A DNA stretch of 63,175 bases, taken from the NCBI GenBank assembly GCA_937898685.1, contig CALEJT010000058.1, forward strand, positions 1-63,175, written 5' to 3'. The notes below the pieces were generated by a model. It was not told the DNA's origin and searched no databases. It saw only the letters and a list, made by a program, of their open reading frames with translations. The position numbers were made by a program, and so were the translations under genes. Position 1 is the first letter of the stretch; each line of letters starts with the position of its first letter. The stretch is from an uncultured Gammaproteobacteria bacterium (GTDB lineage Bacteria; Pseudomonadota; Gammaproteobacteria; Pseudomonadales; Pseudohongiellaceae). Below are positions 28,442-36,106 of this stretch, piece by piece.

Positions 28442-29421
28442 ACCGCTTCCATCCCTTGCATTCACGCCTGAATGGAGGAGCGCTGACGCTGGCGCTCGTT
28501 GCCGCAATACTCGCTCCACTCGACGTTTCCGCGCAGATCGGCACCGAGAAAACCCTGACCTTGATCGAATCCGGGCCGTGGAATGGTCCACGTCTGCCCG
28601 ACGGGCAGCCCGACATTCAGGGCCATTGGTCCAACACCATCGGCAATCACGACAACTTCACCGATCCGCAAGGCGGCATTCCCGGCGACCCCGACGGCGC
28701 CGGCGGTGGCGGTGCTGCCGCGATCGGCAGCAGAAGAGCCGAAACGCCGCGCAGTGAACGTGCGCCCAGTCGCGTCACCGATCCAGCCGATGGGCAGCCG
28801 CCCTTCCAGCCTTGGGCACGCGCGATCCAGCAAGAATTGCTGGCCAACTTCTTCCACCCCACGCGCGAGGAATACGTCGATCCCTTCGCGCGCTGCGCGC
28901 CGGGCGGCCCGATCAAGTCCTTCTATTGGCACGGTTATGAGATTCGGCAGTATCCGGGCTACATCCTGTTCATCTTTGCCTCGAGCAGCCGCTTGATCCA
29001 TCTCGACGACAAGCCGCATCTGCCGGAGAACATCAAACTCTGGAACGGGGATTCCCGTGGACACTGGGAAGGCAACACGCTGGTGGTGGACGTCACCAAC
29101 GACAACGGCAAGGCGCGTCTGGCACGCACGGGTGAGTTCTACACCGAGAATGCCCACATCACGGAGCGCTTCGTGTTCGACGACGACGGGCGCCGCTTCA
29201 CCTACTACGCCACCATCGACGATCCCACCGCCTTCACTCAGCCATGGACGGTGACGGTGCCGGCGATTCGTTACGACGAAAGTACGGAGCGTTGGTCGAG
29301 CTGGCACTACGAGGCTTTCCCGGCGGAGCACGATGGCCCCGAACTCATCCACGAAGTGTGGGAACGTACTTGCGTGGAAAACAACGAAGGCCACGGTGAA
29401 GTCGCATTGCCGCAACCCTGA
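28438..29421 (+). CDS. Uncharacterised exported protein, family B
   Basis: 327 residues with a signal peptide ending VSAQ. Shared with the gene at 36590-37459 are GPWNGPRLPDGQPDIQGHWSNTIGNH, SRVTDPADGQPPFQPWAR, FARCAPGGPIKS, GYEIRQYPGYILF, WNGDSRGHWEGNTLVVDV and VWERTCVENN. The GDSRGHWEGNTL block also links it to family A next door, so A and B are probably ancient relatives. This copy carries an extra Gly/Ala-rich insert (about residues 80-105). No internal Met; two conserved Cys. Function unknown. The pair A-B travels together in two operons of this window. Confidence 0.8.
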   Translation: MNRFHPLHSRLNGGALTLALVAAILAPLDVSAQIGTEKTLTLIESGPWNGPRLPDGQPDIQGHWSNTIGNHDNFTDPQGGIPGDPDGAGGGGAAAIGSRRAETPRSERAPSRVTDPADGQPPFQPWARAIQQELLANFFHPTREEYVDPFARCAPGGPIKSFYWHGYEIRQYPGYILFIFASSSRLIHLDDKPHLPENIKLWNGDSRGHWEGNTLVVDVTNDNGKARLARTGEFYTENAHITERFVFDDDGRRFTYYATIDDPTAFTQPWTVTVPAIRYDESTERWSSWHYEAFPAEHDGPELIHEVWERTCVENNEGHGEVALPQP

Positions 29422-29592
29422 GCAACAATCAGCCCCGCCATATAGGGAGGATGCCGCGCTACCCAGAATCGTTCATATCCATTCCAGGATAAGTTGGTAA
29501 TCAGCTGCCTGGGGCTTGACTAGAATACCGCCCCGTTCCCGTGGCCTGCCCGACGCAGGCGGTAATTCACGTCAAAGAACAAAGAGGTAGCC

Positions 29593-30696
29593 ATGTCCGA
29601 GACAGCGGAACGTCCCACAGTACTCGAGCTCGACGGCACCAATGCGCAACCGCTATCCGTGCGAGCCAAGGCGCTGGTGTTCCACGATCCCACCTCGCGC
29701 GCGATCCTCGACTACATCGAGCGCATCGGTCCGAGCGAAGCTCCCGTGCTGATCAACGGCGAAACCGGCACCGGCAAGGAGCTGGTGGCGCGCCACATAC
29801 ATCTGCTCAGTGGACGCAAAGGGCCCTTCCTCGCCATCAACTGCGGTGCGATCAACGATCATCTATCGGAAAGCGAACTCTTCGGTCATGAACCAGGTTC
29901 GTTCACCGGTGCGACCACGCGCCGCGAAGGTTGGTTCGAAGCGGCCAATGGCGGCACGCTGTTTCTCGACGAAATCGGCGACATGCCCTTGTCGCTGCAG
30001 GTGAAACTGCTGCGCGTGTTGCAGGAGCGCGAAGTCGTGCGCATCGGTTCGCGTAAAGCGATTCCCGTGAACGTACGCCTGCTTGCCGGCACCAACGTCG
30101 ATCTCGATCAGGCGGTGGAAGCCGGTCGTTTCCGCCGCGATTTGCTGTACCGACTCAACATCGCGCAGGTACGACTGCCGCCCCTGCGCGAGCGACCCGG
30201 CGACATCCTGCCGCTCGTGCGCCACTTCATCGGTGTCTATTGCAAGCGCATGCAGTTGCCGCAGCCGCAGTTGACCGAAGAAGCGGAACGTCTGCTGCTT
30301 GCCTACGAATGGCCCGGCAACATTCGCGAACTCGAGAACGTGGTGCATTTCGCGCTGTTGGTGTCGGGTGATGCGGAACTGCGCCCCGAACATTTGAAGG
30401 TGACCGGTGGCTGGGATGGCGGCTCGAGTGTGCGCGCCAAGGTAGCACCGAGCGTCACGACGGAAGACAGCGCGCAGGCACTGTTGACGGAAGGATTGCG
30501 CAAGCTGTTCGAAGGCCCTCCCGGTCCGCACTTCGACACCATCGAACGTCTGGTGGTGAGCGAGGCCTACCGACTGAGCAGTGGCAACCAGGTGCACACG
30601 GCCAACCTGCTCGGCATTTCGCGCAACGTCGTGCGCACCTTGCTCAAGCGCCATGGTTTTCTCAACTCCGAAGACAAAGTCAGCGCGCTTTCCTGA
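29593..30696 (+). CDS. sfnR: Sigma-54-dependent activator, SfnR-like, no sensory domain
   Basis: 367 residues: a short N-terminus, an AAA+ domain (about 25-265) and a Fis-type helix-turn-helix (NQVHTANLLGISRNVVRTLLKRHG). Walker A GETGTGKE is at 56-63, Walker B GGTLFLDEIGD at 120-130, and the sigma-54 contact loop reads GSFTGA (102-107) instead of GAFTGA. The lack of a receiver, GAF or PAS domain and the start SVRAKALVFHDPTSRA match SfnR, the Pseudomonas activator of dimethyl-sulfone use, which is itself controlled by CysB at the transcription level. Its activity is therefore likely set by its amount. Start has AGAGG 5 bases upstream. The family match is strong; SfnR itself versus a sister activator is less certain. 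Confidence 0.82.
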   Translation: MSETAERPTVLELDGTNAQPLSVRAKALVFHDPTSRAILDYIERIGPSEAPVLINGETGTGKELVARHIHLLSGRKGPFLAINCGAINDHLSESELFGHEPGSFTGATTRREGWFEAANGGTLFLDEIGDMPLSLQVKLLRVLQEREVVRIGSRKAIPVNVRLLAGTNVDLDQAVEAGRFRRDLLYRLNIAQVRLPPLRERPGDILPLVRHFIGVYCKRMQLPQPQLTEEAERLLLAYEWPGNIRELENVVHFALLVSGDAELRPEHLKVTGGWDGGSSVRAKVAPSVTTEDSAQALLTEGLRKLFEGPPGPHFDTIERLVVSEAYRLSSGNQVHTANLLGISRNVVRTLLKRHGFLNSEDKVSALS

Positions 30697-30730
30697 GTTT
30701 TCTTTCCCCTCCCTCCAACTCGGAAACTTG

Positions 30731-30761
30731 GACCCCACCCGCAAGGATGGGGTCTTTTTTT
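30731..30761 (+). terminator. Terminator after sfnR-like gene
   Basis: GACCCCA pairs with TGGGGTC across a 10-nt loop and is followed by seven T. It protects the convergent rhodanese gene, which ends at 30771. Confidence 0.92.
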
Positions 30762-30770
30762 GTTTCTTGT

Positions 30771-31199
30771 TTACGACTTCGGCGCTGGTGGTTGGATCTT
30801 CGCCAGGGTGCCTCCTTCGGCTTCGTAGTCCTGCACACCGGCGGCGCCGGCAACTTTGTAACCTGCATCGATCAGTAGCGCCGCCGCGCGTTTGGCGCGG
30901 CCGGAGTGATTCGACACGGTCAGCACCGTGCGTTCCTTCGGAATGTAGGCGAGACGTTCTTCGAGTTCGCTGAGCTGGATGCTCAGATACACGGGAAAGC
31001 CGCCGATGTTGGTGAGCTCATCCGGTCGACGCAGATCGATGATCACGAGGTCCTCGGGATGAGCCAACAAGGCATCGACCTTGGCGCGATCCAACACGGC
31101 GACCGAAGCGGGATCGGTGGCTGCCAGGGACGCAGTGCCGAGACTCAGGCCCAATACGAAAGTGCCGAGCAAAGAGGGAAAACGGAAAGTGCTTGCCAT
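30771..31199 (-). CDS. Periplasmic rhodanese-like protein lacking the catalytic Cys
   Basis: 142 residues: signal peptide to about residue 27 (SLAA), then a single rhodanese domain with LVIIDLRRPDEL and the active-site loop. That loop should read Cys-X4-Arg but here is SNHSGR, so the sulfur-accepting Cys is Ser and sulfurtransferase chemistry is not expected. The mature protein contains no Met and no Cys at all. It is read from the sigma-54 promoter at 31267-31282. It could bind a thiol or phosphate-like ligand, or the Cys may have been lost for sulfur economy (inference). The ATG at 31199 opens the signal peptide. Confidence 0.8.
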   Translation of the reverse strand: MASTFRFPSLLGTFVLGLSLGTASLAATDPASVAVLDRAKVDALLAHPEDLVIIDLRRPDELTNIGGFPVYLSIQLSELEERLAYIPKERTVLTVSNHSGRAKRAAALLIDAGYKVAGAAGVQDYEAEGGTLAKIQPPAPKS

Positions 31200-31266
31200 G
31201 GAATAGTCCTGATCGATTTGCGCTAGAAGTTCTCGTTGCTGCGCCGTGCGCAGTCGTCGCTGTCGA

Positions 31267-31282
31267 TGCAGGGGCCATGCCA
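31267..31282 (-). promoter_or_regulatory. Sigma-54 promoter of the rhodanese-like gene
   Basis: TGGCATG-GCCC-CTGCA on the minus strand, GG and GC 12 bp apart, 68 bp before the gene start. Confidence 0.78.
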
Positions 31283-31334
31283 ATACCAAAATCCGCATTT
31301 TCCCTATATTTGCCGGCCTTTTCGCGCAAACACC

Positions 31335-31350
31335 TGTTGCCTTTACAACA
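31335..31350. promoter_or_regulatory. Predicted activator site (UAS), rhodanese promoter
   Basis: TGTTG-CCTTTA-CAACA, extended to CTGTTG/CAACAG. A second site TGCTG-CGCTCG-CAGCA lies at 31366-31381 (31-bp offset) within a perfect inverted repeat, ACTTTGCTGCG and its complement, spanning 31362-31385. Both are 50-100 bp upstream of the sigma-54 promoter. Confidence 0.72.
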
Positions 31351-31467
31351 GCTGCAAGCGCACTTTGCTGCGCTCGCAGCAAAGTAGTCCCTCTCGTACT
31401 CCGCCGCGTTTTCCTGTGCCGAAGCAGATGCCACAATGCGGCCTCGCTCGCTAAGGAGGGATTCTCG

Positions 31468-32880
31468 ATGTTCGAATCCGCGATGCGCGGAAGTAAGGCA
31501 GTACGCATCGCCATCGTCGGTGGCGGCCTGACGGGCGCACTACTCTGCATGCGACTCTTGCGCAGCAGCCATGGCCCCTTCTCCATTGCTCTCTACGAAA
31601 AACAACCGCAGCGTTTCTGCCGCGGCGTGGCCTATTCCTCTTCGCTGCCCTACCAGCTGCTGAACGTGCCAGCGGGGAAGATGAGCCTGTTCGTCGAAGC
31701 ACCCGACGACTTCGTTCATTGGCTCGAAGTCCGTGGCGTAAGGCACAAGCCGGAAGATTTCGTGCCGCGTCGCCTCTTCGGCGACTATCTCTGTGAACGT
31801 TTCGCGCAGACACTTGCCGCAGCGACACCACACGAGTTCATCCGCATCGACAGTGAAGTGGTGGACCTCGTGCCAGTCGATGAAGGGCTGCGCATCGAAG
31901 CGGCCAATGCGCAGGCGCGCATGGTGGATCGCGTCTATCTCTGCACCGGCAACTTCCCGCCCGGTGAATTGCCAGGCATGGACCTCAGCGTGCGCGAAAG
32001 CGGCCGCTACATCGCCTCACCTTGGGACGGCAGTTACCTTCGGCACGTCGGCAAGGAAGACACCGTGCTCGTGGTCGGCACCGGTCTCAGCATGATCGAT
32101 CAGGTGATGAGCCTGCAGGAAAGGCCGGACTTCGCCGGACAGGTGATCGCCATGTCGCGTCGTGGTCTCTTGCCCTTACCACATGGCTCACTCGAGCCCT
32201 ATCGACTATCGACGTCGCTGCCTTCATCGCCGACTGCACGAGGCCTGGCGCAATGGCTGCAGAACGAGATTCACCGTGCCGAGCAAAGCGGCAGTTGTTT
32301 CCGCGCCGTGATCGAAGCACTGCGTCCGCAAATTCCCATACTCTGGAGCGCCCTGCCCCTGCGCGAGCGCAAGCGTTTCATGCGGCATCTGCGGCCCTTC
32401 TGGGAAATCCATCGTCATCGCATTCCTCAGCCGACCGCGGAACGTCTGCAGCATCTGATTGCCGCTGACAAACTGCGTGTGCTGGCCGGCCGCATTTCGG
32501 GTTTGACGCTCACCACACCCGATACCTTGCGCATCGACTACGTCTCACGTGGACAAACGCAGCCGCAGCAACTCTCGGTGAATTGGGTGATCAACTGCAC
32601 GGGACCACAAACGGATCAGCGCCAGCTGCCCTCTCCGCTCTATCACGCACTATGTGCCCGAGCTCTGGTGCAACGCGATGCGAGTGGTTTGGGAGTGCTG
32701 ACGACACTGCAAGGTGAAGCCATACGCAGTGACGGTGAAGTCGAACGACGACTGGTGTTGGTGGGGCCACCTGCCAAAGCGACGTTGTGGGAAAGCACGG
32801 CGCTGCAGGAAATCCGGCACCAGGTGCATTTGCTGGTGAATGGTCTCGAGCAGGAGTTCACCACAGAGAACGTCGCCTAG
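31468..32880 (+). CDS. FAD/NAD(P)-binding oxidoreductase-like protein
   Basis: 470 residues. An N-terminal dinucleotide-binding motif IAIVGGGLTGALLCMRLL is followed by a second nucleotide site VLVVGTGLSMIDQV near the middle, typical of the FAD-NAD(P)-binding family (PF13454 type). Other conserved pieces are RGVAYSSSLPYQLLNVPAGKMSLF and WVINCTGPQ. The substrate is unknown. Start at 31468 has a strong AAGGAGGG. Unlike its divergent neighbour it is rich in Cys and Met, and I find no correctly spaced sigma-54 element facing it, so it is probably not part of the starvation regulon despite sharing the intergenic region. Confidence 0.8.
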   Translation: MFESAMRGSKAVRIAIVGGGLTGALLCMRLLRSSHGPFSIALYEKQPQRFCRGVAYSSSLPYQLLNVPAGKMSLFVEAPDDFVHWLEVRGVRHKPEDFVPRRLFGDYLCERFAQTLAAATPHEFIRIDSEVVDLVPVDEGLRIEAANAQARMVDRVYLCTGNFPPGELPGMDLSVRESGRYIASPWDGSYLRHVGKEDTVLVVGTGLSMIDQVMSLQERPDFAGQVIAMSRRGLLPLPHGSLEPYRLSTSLPSSPTARGLAQWLQNEIHRAEQSGSCFRAVIEALRPQIPILWSALPLRERKRFMRHLRPFWEIHRHRIPQPTAERLQHLIAADKLRVLAGRISGLTLTTPDTLRIDYVSRGQTQPQQLSVNWVINCTGPQTDQRQLPSPLYHALCARALVQRDASGLGVLTTLQGEAIRSDGEVERRLVLVGPPAKATLWESTALQEIRHQVHLLVNGLEQEFTTENVA

Positions 32881-32946
32881 CACTGTTGCGTGAGCGACGA
32901 CGTTGCGTGAGCGACGACTTGGGCGTAGGTGCTGGTCCATGAACGA

Positions 32947-32972
32947 CAAGGCCCACGCGAACGTGGGCCTTG
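32947..32972. terminator. Perfect hairpin between convergent genes
   Basis: CAAGGCCCACG-CGAA-CGTGGGCCTTG, 11-bp stem with a tetraloop, between the FAD protein and the peroxiredoxin gene. There is no long T-tract, but position and stability fit a bidirectional terminator. Confidence 0.75.
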
Positions 32973-32983
32973 TGGTGAAGTGC

Positions 32984-33646
32984 TTACTTGCCGGGCTGAC
33001 GGGTGAGACGCAGATAGGATTTGAGCGTCTTCCAGCCTTGCGGGAAGAGCCCCTTGGCTTCTTCGTCGCTCACCGCCGGCACGATGATGACGTCGTCACC
33101 ATCCTTCCAGTTCACCGGCGTGGCCACCTTGTACTGCGAGGTCAGCTGAATCGAGTCGAGCACGCGCAGGATCTCGTCGAAGTTGCGACCCGTGGTCATC
33201 GGATAGGTGAGCGTGAGCTTGATCTTCTTGTCCGGCCCGATGATGAACACCGAACGCACGGTGGCATTGTTGGCGGCGGTGCGCCCTTCGGAAGTGCCGG
33301 GTTCATCGGCGGGCAGCATGTTGTAGAGCTTGGCGACCTTGAGTTCGGGATCGCCGATCATCGGGTAGTTCACCGCGGCACCTTGCGTTTCCTCGATGTC
33401 CTTCGCCCAGCGCGAGTGGCTGTCCACCGGATCCACGCTCAAGCCGATGATCTTGGTGTTGCGCTTGGCGAACTCGGGCTCGAGCTTGGCCATGTAGCCG
33501 AGCTCGGTGGTGCACACCGGCGTGAAATCCTTCGGATGCGAGAACAGGATGGCCCAGCTGTCACCGATCCACTCATGGAAGCGGATGGGACCCTGAGTGG
33601 TTTCCGCAGTGAAATCGGGTGCGATGTCATTGATGCGCAGTGACAT
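32984..33646 (-). CDS. lsfA: 1-Cys peroxiredoxin (Prx6/LsfA type)
   Basis: Reduces peroxides using a single peroxidatic Cys. The 220-residue chain has FSHPKDFTPVCTTELG with the catalytic Cys at about residue 45 and a long C-terminal Prx6 extension (VATPVNWKDGDDVIIVPAVSDEEAKGLFPQGWK). The only Cys in the protein is the peroxidatic one, so it is the 1-Cys class. LsfA of Pseudomonas putida, from the same class, was identified as a sulfate-starvation-induced protein, which fits this neighbourhood. Start has AGGAG 9 bases upstream. It follows a serine hydrolase gene by 48 bp on the same strand. Confidence 0.92.
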   Translation of the reverse strand: MSLRINDIAPDFTAETTQGPIRFHEWIGDSWAILFSHPKDFTPVCTTELGYMAKLEPEFAKRNTKIIGLSVDPVDSHSRWAKDIEETQGAAVNYPMIGDPELKVAKLYNMLPADEPGTSEGRTAANNATVRSVFIIGPDKKIKLTLTYPMTTGRNFDEILRVLDSIQLTSQYKVATPVNWKDGDDVIIVPAVSDEEAKGLFPQGWKTLKSYLRLTRQPGK

Positions 33647-33694
33647 GTTTTTCTTCTCCTTTTGTTGAAATCGTTCCTATGTGGGTGCGGCGCT

Positions 33695-34396
33695 TCAGAA
33701 GGCGAAACGCGGCAGCCCCTGGGCGTCCTCGTGAGACCAGACTTTAGCCGGGCCGAGACCAAATTCCGCGCTGTCACCGCGTTCGAGCGCCTGCCTGGTC
33801 CATTTGCGCAGTGCTTGCGAACCCTCCTGGATCGTGCGCTCCAGCTGTTGCAACAAGGCCGGCCAGGGGCCGTAGCCGGAATCGGTGTTGACGTGCCCTG
33901 CTTCGCCCAGGTTGACGAAATGACTGCCCCAGCCCTCGGCCATCGCTTCGGCATTGGGGAAACTCAGCCAGGGATCGTTCTCGCTGGCCAGCACCACGCT
34001 GTGCACCGAAGCCGGCAGTGCATGTGGCACGATGTCGACCAGGCTCGGAATTTCGTTGGGCGTCTGATCGAAGCGCGTATTGCGCAGACCACCGCTCACC
34101 GCGAAGCGTCGCGGCTCTGCGGGTGCGACGAACACGACTCCGGCGACGAGCTCGGGTGCGATGGCAGCGAGCGTGGCGGCAACGAGGCAGCCGAAGCTGT
34201 GCGCCACGAGCCACACCGGTTCACCCAGCGCCTGCACCTGCAGTTGCGCCTGATCCACCCAGTGCGTGAGATCGGGACGGGCCCAATCCACGCCGCGCAG
34301 GCGTCCTACCTTCGGCAGGCGCACTTCGAGCCAGCTCTGCCAATGGGTCGGGCCGCTGTCGTTGAAGCCTGGAATGATGAACACCGCGTTGCTCAT
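33695..34396 (-). CDS. RBBP9/YdeN-type alpha/beta serine hydrolase
   Basis: 233 residues. FIIPGFNDSGPTHWQSWLE near the N-terminus and the nucleophile elbow AHSFGC (Ser about residue 74) mark the RBBP9/YdeN family. The acid is likely in LASENDPW and the His in GEAGHVN. Substrate unknown; members are small esterases. I start at 34396, preceded by AGGTG. It is placed between a class II amidotransferase gene and lsfA on one strand, though a hairpin (34421-34452) separates it from the upstream gene. The distal C-terminus (KVWSHEDAQGLPRFAF) is an extension beyond the usual domain. Confidence 0.82.
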   Translation of the reverse strand: MSNAVFIIPGFNDSGPTHWQSWLEVRLPKVGRLRGVDWARPDLTHWVDQAQLQVQALGEPVWLVAHSFGCLVAATLAAIAPELVAGVVFVAPAEPRRFAVSGGLRNTRFDQTPNEIPSLVDIVPHALPASVHSVVLASENDPWLSFPNAEAMAEGWGSHFVNLGEAGHVNTDSGYGPWPALLQQLERTIQEGSQALRKWTRQALERGDSAEFGLGPAKVWSHEDAQGLPRFAF

Positions 34397-34420
34397 GTTG
34401 CACCTAGCTCTATCACTTCG

Positions 34421-34452
34421 AATAAAAGACGGGATGGGAAGGCCCCATCCCG
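34421..34452 (-). terminator. Terminator between amidotransferase-like gene and hydrolase
   Basis: On the minus strand CGGGATGGG/CCCATCCCG with a short loop is followed by TCTTTTATT. It lies 47 bp after the 34499 stop and 25 bp before the hydrolase start, leaving little room for a new promoter, so it may partly attenuate read-through. Confidence 0.75.
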
Positions 34453-34498
34453 ATAAGCCGCCCAAATGATTAACCTGGGCAGAGGGGATTCTTAACCT

Positions 34499-35119
34499 TC
34501 AGATCGAAAACTGCAGACGCGGACCCACGGGTTCCGGCGTCGCACTCGCCTGACGCCAGGAAAAACGCGAGGCATCGAACCAACGGGTGTTGCTCAACCA
34601 CAACCCTTCGACTTCGAAGCCGCTCTGGCGATTTACGATCACGGTGCGCTTCTGCGCGCCATCCATGAACACGAACTTGTTATGTGGACCACACCAGGTG
34701 GTCATCAGTTCCTGAAAAAATCGGTCGTACAGCAATTCCGGCCGACGCGACAGGATCGGACGCAGGTAGTCGTTCACCAGATGCCAGGTGTCGGAGCGTT
34801 CCGGCACGTGGCGCTCGAGATTGACGGTGCCGTTGTGCGCGACGTACAGCTGAGGCGTGATCTCGATCGGATGCGTGTTCGGACCGTCGATCGCACCGCT
34901 GGTGCCATAGCGCAGGTGGATGACGCACTCGTGATCACGGAATTCGCGGTATTGCGCCAGCAGTTCGCTCTTGCGTGTTTCCGCGCTGCGGATGATCTGC
35001 AGATCACCGTCGTCGGCGAAGGCCATCAGGCCATAGCCGTGCGGGTTGTAGTCCGCAGCGGAGTCGAGCAGGGCATCGGGCAGTTCGATATCACGCGGTT
35101 TGTGGATCACGAGGCACAT
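34499..35119 (-). CDS. Class II glutamine amidotransferase-like (Ntn hydrolase) protein
   Basis: 206 residues starting Met-Cys-Leu-Val, so that removal of Met would expose an N-terminal nucleophile Cys, as in class II amidotransferases. Supporting motifs are HGYGLMAFADDG, HLRYGTSG (Arg of the glutamine pocket), NTHPIEI and the YVAHNGTV block. No synthase domain follows, so this is a stand-alone hydrolase of unknown substrate. Start at 35119 has GGAG 9 bases upstream. It lies 24 bp after the Mop gene on the same strand and probably shares its transcript. Confidence 0.8.
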   Translation of the reverse strand: MCLVIHKPRDIELPDALLDSAADYNPHGYGLMAFADDGDLQIIRSAETRKSELLAQYREFRDHECVIHLRYGTSGAIDGPNTHPIEITPQLYVAHNGTVNLERHVPERSDTWHLVNDYLRPILSRRPELLYDRFFQELMTTWCGPHNKFVFMDGAQKRTVIVNRQSGFEVEGLWLSNTRWFDASRFSWRQASATPEPVGPRLQFSI

Positions 35120-35143
35120 CGGTGGATACTCCAACTACTCCGA

Positions 35144-35359
35144 TCAGACCTTGGCCAGCAGCACTTCGGTGGATTTGAAAACGGTCAGCACTTCGTCGCC
35201 CACCTTGATGTTGAGTGCGTCGATGGAGCGGGAAGTGATCACCGAGGTGACGATGCCGGCGGCGGTCTCGACGTCGACTTCCGACAGTACCGGTCCCCGG
35301 ATGATTTCCTTGACGATGCCCTTGAACTGATTTCGGGCGTTGATGGCGACGATCGACAT
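35144..35359 (-). CDS. Mop-type molybdenum-pterin/oxyanion-binding protein
   Basis: A 71-residue single Mop (TOBE-like) domain: MSIVAINARNQFKGIVKEIIRGPVLSEVDVETAAGIVTSVITSR... ending VFKSTEVLLAKV. Such proteins assemble into hexamers that bind molybdate or similar oxyanions. GGAG lies 7 bases before the ATG at 35359. The same frame stays open upstream to an ATG at 35506 with GAGG, which would add 49 residues rich in Trp, Pro and Gly (SWWHYFSLGAWPGFGG), so an extended form cannot be excluded. A CysB-like motif lies upstream (35560-35583). Confidence 0.85.
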   Translation of the reverse strand: MSIVAINARNQFKGIVKEIIRGPVLSEVDVETAAGIVTSVITSRSIDALNIKVGDEVLTVFKSTEVLLAKV

Positions 35360-35559
35360 GTCGTTCTCCGCATTCTGCAAACGATGATGAACTGGGTAAT
35401 CGAGGAGTTCCGGCACCCCGCCGAAACCGGGCCAGGCGCCGAGACTGAAGTAGTGCCACCACGACGGTGGCCTTGGTCTGAACCTGAATCCGGTAAGAGA
35501 AGACATGGGCCTCAACTCACTCGAGCCCGCGTACGATACGGCCCGCTGCGTTGCGACAG

Positions 35560-35583
35560 AACCAAGAATTACTGCTTTGCTTA
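35560..35583 (-). promoter_or_regulatory. Shared sulfur motif (CysB-like), copy D, upstream of the Mop locus
   Basis: TAAGCA-N12-TTGGTT on the minus strand, flanked by TTGCTTC. It is 201 bp before the Mop ATG, or 54 bp before the alternative upstream ATG at 35506. The latter distance matches copies A and B better. Confidence 0.72.
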
Positions 35584-35611
35584 GAAGCAAACTCAAAATG
35601 CCGCGCGGCGT

Positions 35612-36088
35612 TTACACGAAACCGATGGCGCGGCCGGCGGCGGCAGAGGTGAACCACAGAAAAAGCGACACGAGCGCCAGGCTCCTGAGCGGAGCACCGG
35701 CGGCCGCCCCCACGGGCACGACACGCGCCTGACGCTGCACCAGGGCGTGAGCGCCGATCGCCACGGCCAGGATCGCGAGCTTCCAGAGAAACACTTCCTT
35801 CACGCCATAGGCCACGGCACGCGGCAGGAACAGCAGTACTCCCGCTGCCAGCGCCACACCCAGCGACCAGCGATAGGGTTTGCTCAGTAGCGCGGACAGC
35901 CGCTCCACCGGCAGTGCGGTCAGCGCCCACCCCTGCACGCGCAGCGTCAGTGCCAGTACCACCGCCAACAGCAGCGTGAAACCGAGGATGTGAAAGGTCT
36001 GCACCACCATCGTCAGCGCCCTGCCCTCGTCGAGAAAGTGGGAAAGGCCGTTGTCCTGGAGGGACCACAACACTTGTTCGAGAACCAT
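35612..36088 (-). CDS. Small multi-helix membrane protein (DUF6644-like)
   Basis: 158 residues with four hydrophobic segments (VVQTFHILGFTLLLAVVLALTL, WSLGVALAAGVLLFLPRAV, VFLWKLAILAVAIGAHALV and LALVSLFLWFTSAAAGRAIGFV). It resembles its neighbour at 36107 in length and helix layout, including the GVLLFLPRA/K segment, so the two are probably paralogues that could form a heterodimer. One internal Met, no Cys. Last of five genes read from the sigma-54 promoter at 38738. GGAGG lies 6 bases before the ATG. Function unknown. Confidence 0.72.
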   Translation of the reverse strand: MVLEQVLWSLQDNGLSHFLDEGRALTMVVQTFHILGFTLLLAVVLALTLRVQGWALTALPVERLSALLSKPYRWSLGVALAAGVLLFLPRAVAYGVKEVFLWKLAILAVAIGAHALVQRQARVVPVGAAAGAPLRSLALVSLFLWFTSAAAGRAIGFV

Positions 36089-36106
36089 GGGAAACCTCCG
36101 GAAGTA

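Noticed and set aside
29478..29510. CysB-like motif in front of the sfnR-like gene
   Set aside because: GGATAAGTTGGTAATC contains ATAAG and TTGGT but not in the TAAGCA-N12-TTGGTT arrangement, so I do not count it as a fifth copy.
31302..31330. Possible sigma-54 promoter facing the FAD protein (GG ... GC around TGCCGGCCTTTTCGCGC)
   Set aside because: The GG-GC spacing is one base too short, and the FAD protein is rich in Cys and Met, unlike the regulon products.
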